In this document: positions 32,828-37,962 of the stretch, piece by piece | Numbering within the stretch: the stretch's first letter is position 1 | Layout of the letters: each line of letters starts with the position of its first letter | Origin: an uncultured Bacteroidales bacterium | GTDB taxonomy: Bacteria > Bacteroidota > Bacteroidia > Bacteroidales > Paludibacteraceae | DNA length: 37,962 bases | Direction of reading: 5' to 3' | NCBI GenBank assembly: GCA_946406195.1 | Contig: CAMJJT010000020.1 | Span: 1-37,962, forward strand | Position numbers and translations under genes: made by a program | Notes under the pieces: generated by a model | Seen by the model: only the letters and a program-made list of their open reading frames with translations | What the model was told of the DNA's origin: nothing | The model's database searches: none

Positions 32828-34873
32828 CTAAATATTTTTAATAATTGTCAATTCGTTGGTCTCGTCTATGCGGCGATAGATGACCTCGTCGGCTATCTGT
32901 TTGACGAGCGCGATACCCAAACCGCCTATCTGCCGTTCTTCTACCGCCTTGTTGATATCTTTCTCTTCCTGCGCAGTCGGATCAAACGGCACCCCGTTGT
33001 CCGTAAGCTGAATGCGGATGGCTGAATGCTGAATGCTGAGTGTCATCTCTATCCATTCTGCCTGCGAATAATGAATCACATTCACCACCGCTTCCTCTAA
33101 AGCCACTTCCATCTTTTTGAGTGAGCGCTTATCCAAACCGGCGCACAGGGCGTAGTTATGAAACGCTGCTTTGAGGTTCTTCCACTGCTCCATCTGGTTT
33201 TCCGTATGCAATACGGCAGGTTCCATTCCTCCTGTTTTCAGAATGGTCATCAGGGTCATGTCGTCCGCCTGTTCGGCATTGCCGACAAACTGCAATCCGG
33301 CTTCGCCTATTACCTCCATACGTCCTTCCCACAGCGCTTTCAGATTATTCATCAAAATCTCCTCCAACCGCTTCATTCCGAGCATCTCGTGTTTCTCATT
33401 GCGCGCTTCGGTGATGCCGTCGGTGTAAAGTACGATTATTTCGTCCTGCCGGAGCATCGTGCCTTGCTCCTGGTACTTAAACTGCCCTTCATAACCCATA
33501 GGGATGTTGGGATTAAGGGATAAAATCTCGAGTGTTCCCTTTGTATTTTGTTCCTTGTCTCTTTGTACTTTAATTGGTGCCAAGTGTCCGGCATTGCAGT
33601 ATAGCAGTTCTCCGGTGGGAATATGTAACCGACCGATAAAAGCCGTCACAAACATCATACTGGGGTTGTTGTCGCTTAGAACGGCATTCATTTCTTCCAT
33701 GATCGCTTTCGGCGATTGCAGACGTAGTACGGCGGAACGGAAGAGGTTGACGGTAGCGCTCATGAACATCGCCGCAGGAACGCTCTTGCCGCTGACGTCG
33801 CCAATGATGAAGAATAGATCGTCGCCTTTTCGGTAGTAATCATATAAGTCGCCACCCACTTCGCGCATCGGAACCAGTGCTGCTTGCAGTTCTACATCGG
33901 ACCACTGGTTATCTTTCACTTTGCCGCGTTCACCTTCGCGAAGAATACCTTTCTGTATCGTGCTGGCAATCTGCAACTCATGCTCCATTATCTTATTAGC
34001 GGTCTCCACGCGCGTATAGGTAATTTGGTCTTTCCATAGACGGCGGATTAAAAGTCCGGCAATAATGAACCCAAAGATTAGCACGGATAGAGTAATCAAG
34101 GACACATGCAGTACATCAGCCCATAAATGATGTTTGGGCACCCCGATAACTAATCGCATATCTAACGGCGACAATACTTTCTCGCGCACGATCATGTCCT
34201 TATTCTCAATCTTCCCTCCGACAGACACAATCGGTTCGTCATCGGAACTGTACAACTCACAAACCGCGTCGTCGTAAGGAAGTAATTTTTGCAATAATTC
34301 TTTTGCCCAATCCGATGAATAATCTACATTCACAACGCAGATCGGTTGTTTATCCTGATTATACGCTTTGCGTGCGTATGTAAAAACAACTAATTTCGTA
34401 TTAAAATCTCTGTACGATTGACTCCAATACCCGTTATCGTCGCTCTCCATCGCACCTTTATACCATTCGCGCTGGAAATAATCGAGTTTGTCTTCAAAAT
34501 GGCAAGTAGCAACCGAATCTTTTGTGATGTGCAGCGCACAAACAGCGCAACGCTCGCCTTTATCGGGGAAATAATACGGGGTGTAGCAAACCGCACAACA
34601 GGACAAATCCGGATAGCGCTGCATCACCGTTTTCATTAATTCATACAATTCATCGGGGGTATCGCCGTATTCGGGAATGAACTGAACGATCTCAGAGGCG
34701 GCATCCGGCATGTCGTAAACTTGAAAGACAATGTCCTTCTTCGTCAACTCCATTTTATACTCAATCATATCCTTCAAACCGGCTTCATTTCGTTTGTATG
34801 ACACGGCAAACTGAACCATCATTGCCAGAATGAGGAACACTGTAGAAACTATGGGTAAGTACTTCATTTGCAT
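32828..34873 (-). CDS. Sensor - SpoIIE-type phosphatase - HATPase fusion
   Basis: The 681-aa product has a transmembrane helix (about 4-24), a Cache-like periplasmic sensor (about 30-250; 'NGYWSQSYRDFNTKLVVFTYARKAY'), a second helix (about 258-280), a PP2C/SpoIIE phosphatase (about 320-540; 'VGGDLYDYY', 'GDVSGKSVPAAMFM', 'LYTDGITEA', 'ADDMTLM') and a C-terminal RsbW-like HATPase domain ('LEEAVVNVIHYS' near 593, 'LTDNG', 'GGLGIALVKQ' near 648). Thus dephosphorylation and kinase/anti-sigma activities share one protein. The sensor has an unusual Cys pattern, C93-x2-C96-x12-C109-x2-C112, plus C92, suggesting metal or redox sensing. Two tandem repeats are translated in loops. ATG 34867 is an alternative start; the leader is very short. 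Confidence 0.9.
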   Translation of the reverse strand: MQMKYLPIVSTVFLILAMMVQFAVSYKRNEAGLKDMIEYKMELTKKDIVFQVYDMPDAASEIVQFIPEYGDTPDELYELMKTVMQRYPDLSCCAVCYTPYYFPDKGERCAVCALHITKDSVATCHFEDKLDYFQREWYKGAMESDDNGYWSQSYRDFNTKLVVFTYARKAYNQDKQPICVVNVDYSSDWAKELLQKLLPYDDAVCELYSSDDEPIVSVGGKIENKDMIVREKVLSPLDMRLVIGVPKHHLWADVLHVSLITLSVLIFGFIIAGLLIRRLWKDQITYTRVETANKIMEHELQIASTIQKGILREGERGKVKDNQWSDVELQAALVPMREVGGDLYDYYRKGDDLFFIIGDVSGKSVPAAMFMSATVNLFRSAVLRLQSPKAIMEEMNAVLSDNNPSMMFVTAFIGRLHIPTGELLYCNAGHLAPIKVQRDKEQNTKGTLEILSLNPNIPMGYEGQFKYQEQGTMLRQDEIIVLYTDGITEARNEKHEMLGMKRLEEILMNNLKALWEGRMEVIGEAGLQFVGNAEQADDMTLMTILKTGGMEPAVLHTENQMEQWKNLKAAFHNYALCAGLDKRSLKKMEVALEEAVVNVIHYSQAEWIEMTLSIQHSAIRIQLTDNGVPFDPTAQEEKDINKAVEERQIGGLGIALVKQIADEVIYRRIDETNELTIIKNI
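33007..33041 (-). repeat. 7-bp tandem repeat in the SpoIIE gene (HATPase part)
   Basis: GCTGAAT, GCGGATG, GCTGAAT, GCTGAAT, GCTGAGT; translated within LSIQHSAIRIQL. Confidence 0.88.
33539..33567 (-). repeat. 7-bp tandem repeat in the SpoIIE gene (PP2C loop)
   Basis: CTTTGTA, TTTTGTT, CCTTGTC, (T)CTTTGTA; translated KVQRDKEQNTKG. Same word and same +1 slip as 11827 and 29770. Confidence 0.9.
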
Positions 34874-34882
34874 AATCGGCTA

Positions 34883-34914
34883 CAAAATTACACAAAAAAA
34901 ATAACATATGCAAT
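34883..34914 (-). promoter_or_regulatory. Promoter of the SpoIIE-STAS-NRPS operon
   Basis: On the minus strand TAATTTTG (34883-34890), 20-bp spacer, ATTG (34911-34914). The ATG at 34873 is only about 10 bp from the -7 box, so the mRNA would be almost leaderless. Confidence 0.65.
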
Positions 34915-34923
34915 AATTTGGGC

Positions 34924-34966
34924 AAAAAAAAATGACGTACGCGCGTGCATACGTCATTTTTTTTAT
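34924..34966 (-). terminator. Terminator of the hexuronate operon
   Basis: AATGACGTA (34931-34939) pairs with TACGTCATT (34950-34958), flanked by A- and T-runs that extend the stem and give T-tracts in both directions. Confidence 0.88.
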
Positions 34967-34977
34967 AAAGAGTGGAC

Positions 34978-36441
34978 TTATTTAACCACTACTGGCTCGT
35001 ATTTAGGAACAAGTGCTTTCATCACACTCCAACCAATCAGGTAAGCTACCGCGCAAACACAGAAGATGATCATGTAGCCTGCCGGTTTGCCGGTGAAGCC
35101 TGCGAACTTAAACGCCTCGCCCATTTGAGCAGCGTGGTCAAAGAGCATACCCGAACCCTTGTTAATCAGGAACGAACCCACACCACCTGCCATAGCACCG
35201 ATACCGGTGATCGTAGCGACAGCCGACTTGGGGAACATGTCACCCGTGGTGGAGAAGATATTTGCACTCCAGCTCTGGTGAGCTGCGCCGACGATACCGA
35301 TGATGATAGCTACCGCCCAAGGACCATTTACTTCACCAAAATATTGTCCTAACGGTTGTGCAAACAGGGCAAACAAGGGGAAGAAGGCAAAAATCAACAT
35401 CGCCAGCATACGACCTGCGTAGGGCTCCATACCCTTCTTCTCAACGAAAATCTTCGGCAGGTAACCGCCAAACAGCGAAACCACCGTTACGATGGCATAG
35501 AGCGTGAAGATCAGCGCTATACCTTTCGGATCGCTGGCCTTGATACCGTATTGATCCTGAAAATAAGCCGGTGCCCAGAAGAGGAAGAACCACCAAACGC
35601 CGTCGGTCATGAACTTACCGAACGCAAACGACCAGGTCTGTTTGTGCTTGAAAGCCTCGCCGAACGACATTTGTTTCTCGCTTTCGACTTTCGACTTTTG
35701 ACTTTGAGCGTCAGCGGTCTCGTCTTGGTGGATATACTCCAACTCAGCCTCGTTTACATGCTTGGACTCTTCCGGTTTGTCATAGACAAAGATCCAGATA
35801 CCGGCCCAGATGAAGCCCAGCGCACCGATGATGATAAACGCCATCTCCCATCCGAGGTTCTTTGCCAGCAAAGGAATAGTAGCCGGAGCTGCGAGCGCAC
35901 CCACCGACGCACCTGCGTTGAACAGGGCGGTAGCGAACGCACGGTCTTTCTTCGGGAAATACTCGGCGGTAACCTTGATTGCAGCAGGGAAGTTGCCTGC
36001 CTCACCAAGACCTAAGATCAAACGGCAGAACAGGAACAAATACACACTCACCATTGAGATGGTACTTACAATTGTTCCGGTCGCTTCCAACAAAGCAGCC
36101 TTGTCTGCTACACCAACAATATGCTCGGTCACCCAACCGCAGCCTGCGTGCATAACGGCACCTAACGACCAAACGATGATCGCCCAGAGGTAACCTTTCT
36201 TCGTGCCCATCCAATCGATGAACTTACCGGCGAAGAGGCAGAAGATAGCGTACGCAATAGAGAACACACCGGTGATCGTTCCGTAATCGGAGTCGGTCCA
36301 GTGGAACTCAGGTTGAATAAACTCTTTGAAGGTCAACGACAGAACCTGACGGTCCATGTAGTTAACCGTAGTGGCGAAGAAAAGCATCGCACACATGACC
36401 CAACGCCAGTTGGTCATGACAGCTTTTTTTACGTCATTCAT
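34978..36441 (-). CDS. ExuT-like hexuronate transporter (MFS)
   Basis: The 487-aa product is an inner-membrane major facilitator of the anion:cation symporter (ACS) group with about 12 transmembrane segments. Typical ACS features are 'VNYMDRQVLSLTFKEF' near the start, 'GKFIDWMGTKKGYLWAIIVWSLGA' (loop 2-3), 'FCRLILGLGEAGNFPAAIKVTAEYFPKKDRAFATALFNAG', and 'KQTWSFAFGKFMTDGVWWFFLFW'. The KDPG aldolase and KDG kinase genes upstream point to galacturonate or glucuronate uptake. The central cytoplasmic loop carries a repeat-encoded stretch 'AQSQKSKVESEKQ'. Fine substrate choice cannot be told from sequence. Confidence 0.88.
   Translation of the reverse strand: MNDVKKAVMTNWRWVMCAMLFFATTVNYMDRQVLSLTFKEFIQPEFHWTDSDYGTITGVFSIAYAIFCLFAGKFIDWMGTKKGYLWAIIVWSLGAVMHAGCGWVTEHIVGVADKAALLEATGTIVSTISMVSVYLFLFCRLILGLGEAGNFPAAIKVTAEYFPKKDRAFATALFNAGASVGALAAPATIPLLAKNLGWEMAFIIIGALGFIWAGIWIFVYDKPEESKHVNEAELEYIHQDETADAQSQKSKVESEKQMSFGEAFKHKQTWSFAFGKFMTDGVWWFFLFWAPAYFQDQYGIKASDPKGIALIFTLYAIVTVVSLFGGYLPKIFVEKKGMEPYAGRMLAMLIFAFFPLFALFAQPLGQYFGEVNGPWAVAIIIGIVGAAHQSWSANIFSTTGDMFPKSAVATITGIGAMAGGVGSFLINKGSGMLFDHAAQMGEAFKFAGFTGKPAGYMIIFCVCAVAYLIGWSVMKALVPKYEPVVVK
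35680..35707 (-). repeat. 7-bp tandem repeat in the transporter's central loop
   Basis: GCTTTCG, ACTTTCG, ACTTTTG, ACTTTGA; same word as 31136 and 37154 but with the variant unit in position 3. Translated SQKSKVES. Confidence 0.95.
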
Positions 36442-36444
36442 AAT

Positions 36445-36472
36445 AATTTTTAATTCTTAATTTTTAATTTTT
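36445..36472. repeat. 7-bp tandem repeat, 4 units, transporter-aldolase spacer
   Basis: AATTTTT, AATTCTT, AATTTTT, AATTTTT. It occupies 28 of the 33 bp between the two genes. Confidence 0.95.
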
Positions 36473-36474
36473 AA

Positions 36475-37143
36475 TTACTTACGGCACGCCGCAATAATGT
36501 CAAAGCATTCTTGACATTTTGCCGTGACGTAAGCCCAGTCTCCGGCTTTTACCTTGTCGCTCGGGAACAACTTCGATCCCATACCGACACAGTAAACACC
36601 TGCTGCAAACCATTTCTCGAGGTTCTCTTTCTCCGGAGCCACACCGCCGGTAACCATGATCTTCGACCACGGCATCGGAGCCATCAGACCCTTCACGAGG
36701 TTCGGACCAACCACGTCGCCCGGGAACACTTTCGTGAAGTCGCAGCCTACTTCCTGTGCCAGACCAATCTCACTCGGTGTGAGACAACCCGGACAATAAG
36801 TCACGCAACGACGGTTGCAGACAACCGCGATATCCTTGTTGAACAACGGACCAACCACGAAGTTAGCGCCCAACTGCAAGTACAGCGCTGCAGTCGGAGC
36901 GTCAACCACGCTACCGATACCGAGTGCCAACTCCGGGCACTCAACAGCTACCCACTTGCTCAGTTCGCCGAACACCTCGTGTGCGAAATCGCCACGGTTG
37001 GTGAATTCGAACGCACGCACGCCACCTTCGTAGCAAGCCTTAATCACGTTCTTACAAACTTCCACGTCCTTGTGGTAGAACACAGGAACCATCGGTGCAG
37101 CGGCAATCTTCGCCATCACCTGAAATTTATCAAACTTTGCCAT
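36475..37143 (-). CDS. eda: KDPG/KHG aldolase
   Basis: The 222-aa product cleaves 2-keto-3-deoxy-6-phosphogluconate to pyruvate and glyceraldehyde 3-phosphate. The Schiff-base lysine is Lys138 in 'DFTKVFPGDVVGP', and Glu46 in 'AFEFTNRGD' is the proton-transfer residue. Other family segments are 'GIGSVVDAPTA', 'CPGCLTPSEI' and 'MVTGGVAPE'. Length is normal. It lies between the KDG kinase gene and the transporter gene, so it completes the lower half of hexuronate catabolism. The 5' spacer to kdgK and the 3' spacer to the transporter are both filled by heptamer arrays. Cytoplasmic. Confidence 0.93.
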   Translation of the reverse strand: MAKFDKFQVMAKIAAAPMVPVFYHKDVEVCKNVIKACYEGGVRAFEFTNRGDFAHEVFGELSKWVAVECPELALGIGSVVDAPTAALYLQLGANFVVGPLFNKDIAVVCNRRCVTYCPGCLTPSEIGLAQEVGCDFTKVFPGDVVGPNLVKGLMAPMPWSKIMVTGGVAPEKENLEKWFAAGVYCVGMGSKLFPSDKVKAGDWAYVTAKCQECFDIIAACRK

Positions 37144-37153
37144 AATTTTCCTT

Positions 37154-37181
37154 TCTTTCGACTTTTGACTTTCGACTTTCG
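37154..37181. repeat. 7-bp tandem repeat, 4 units, eda-kdgK spacer
   Basis: TCTTTCG, ACTTTTG, ACTTTCG, ACTTTCG; identical to 31136-31163 inside the NRPS gene. Confidence 0.97.
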
Positions 37182-37186
37182 ACTAA

Positions 37187-37962
37187 TTAGCGCTGTACTC
37201 GTCCGTTAGCGTTACCACCGGCAAGGCTCAGAACCTCATCCTCGCTGACGAGGTTGTAGTCGCCGTTGATGGTGTGCTTCAGAGCCGAAGCTGCTACTGC
37301 GAACTCAAGGGCTGCACCTTGGTTGCCCGGGTATTTGAGCATACCGTGGATCAGACCGCCGGAGAAGCTGTCACCACCACCTACGCGGTCGATGATCGGG
37401 TTGATCTCGTAACGCTTGCTCTGGTAGAACTCCTTGCCGTTGTAGATCATCGCCTTCCAGCCGTTGAACGTAGCGCTGTAGCTCTCGCGAAGCGTCGAAA
37501 CAACATACTTGAAGCCGAACTCTTTCATCATCTGCTCGAAAATGCCCTTGTAGCCCTCGGCATTGGTCTCGCCGCCTTCTACATCTGCATCGGGCTTGAA
37601 GCCGAGACACAGCTCTGCATCTTCCTCGTTACCGATACATACATCGACATACTTCATCAACGGACGCATGATCGAGATAGCTTTCTCGCTGGTCCACAGT
37701 TTCTTGCGGAAGTTAAGGTCAACCGATACCGTTACGCCGTGACGTTTAGCCGCCTCGCAAGCCAGTTTCGTGATCTCAGCAGCCTTGTCCGAGATAGCTG
37801 GAGTGATACCGCTCCAGTGGAACCATGCTGCGCCTTCCATGATCTTGTCGAAGTCAAAATCCTTCGGATCAGCCTCAGCGATGGCGCTGTGAGCACGGTC
37901 GTAGATCACTTTCGACGGACGCATCGAAGCACCTGTCTCGCAGTAATACAGACCCACGCGGT
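37187..37962 (-). CDS. kdgK: 2-keto-3-deoxygluconate kinase, C-terminal part
   Basis: About 258 residues of a PfkB-family sugar kinase, cut at its N-terminus by the window edge. The reading frame is open to the last base, so the in-frame GTG near 37957 is internal. 'YYCETGASMRPSKVIYDRAHSAI' is the KDG kinase substrate-binding region, and 'DRVGGGDSFSGGLIHGML' is PfkB signature 2 with the catalytic Asp. It phosphorylates KDG to KDPG, the substrate of the next gene product (43-bp spacer). First visible gene of the kdgK-eda-transporter operon. Confidence 0.92.
   Translation of the reverse strand, partial: RVGLYYCETGASMRPSKVIYDRAHSAIAEADPKDFDFDKIMEGAAWFHWSGITPAISDKAAEITKLACEAAKRHGVTVSVDLNFRKKLWTSEKAISIMRPLMKYVDVCIGNEEDAELCLGFKPDADVEGGETNAEGYKGIFEQMMKEFGFKYVVSTLRESYSATFNGWKAMIYNGKEFYQSKRYEINPIIDRVGGGDSFSGGLIHGMLKYPGNQGAALEFAVAASALKHTINGDYNLVSEDEVLSLAGGNANGRVQR

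Overview
The window reads as a chromosomal segment of a gut-type Bacteroidales (Bacteroidota). The evidence is a Bacteroidetes promoter (TTTG, 20 bp, TAnnTTTG) found about ten times, no Shine-Dalgarno dependence, a FISUMP-like lipoprotein, large exported proteins sharing a C-terminal tail, a Bacteroides-type serine palmitoyltransferase, and a tiny 'MKKTYxxPxTEVV' protein. There are no rRNA, tRNA, transposase, phage or CRISPR genes.

Layout. 1-124 is the start of rpsF (minus strand). 125-610 is a non-coding stretch with an exact 53-bp direct repeat. 611-1435 is a FISUMP-like lipoprotein. 1903-5772 is a plus-strand run: mdh, a serine palmitoyltransferase, a short-chain dehydrogenase that probably performs the next sphingolipid step, and ldcA. 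A half-length 5'-nucleotidase lipoprotein converges on ldcA and overlaps it. 6559-11623 holds pepD, a FeoB with an eroded GTPase domain, and a lipoprotein pullulanase. 11857-15628 (minus) is a membrane-anchored AraC-type regulator followed by two exported proteins. 15773-18291 (minus) is rplS then uvrB. 18491-23564 (minus) is a 1020-aa surface protein, a 50-aa small protein and a 582-aa exported protein. aroC and pspC follow on the plus strand. 25246-34873 (minus) is a three-gene unit: a Cys-rich SpoIIE-type phosphatase/anti-sigma kinase fusion, a STAS anti-anti-sigma protein, and a 2410-aa NRPS (C-A-T-C-A-T-reductase), predicted to release an N-acyl dipeptide aldehyde. 34978-37962 (minus) is a hexuronate module: kdgK (cut by the window end), KDPG aldolase and an ExuT-like transporter.

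The most unusual feature runs through the whole window. About 25 short tandem-repeat cassettes occur, most of them four units of 7 bp, with 8-, 9- and 11-bp versions. Their sequence 'words' differ, some words recur at distant loci, and one 30-bp copy is identical at two sites 6 kb apart. They fill operon spacers and ribosomal-protein leaders, one sits between two divergent promoters, and many lie in frame inside conserved genes (pepD, aroC, the NRPS, the SpoIIE gene, exuT). A separate palindromic insert lies in uvrB. They resemble the heptameric STRR sequences of cyanobacteria, but the four-unit structure and in-frame colonisation of loops and linkers look distinctive. A second candidate for a new system is the partner-switching module in one operon with the aldehyde-type NRPS.
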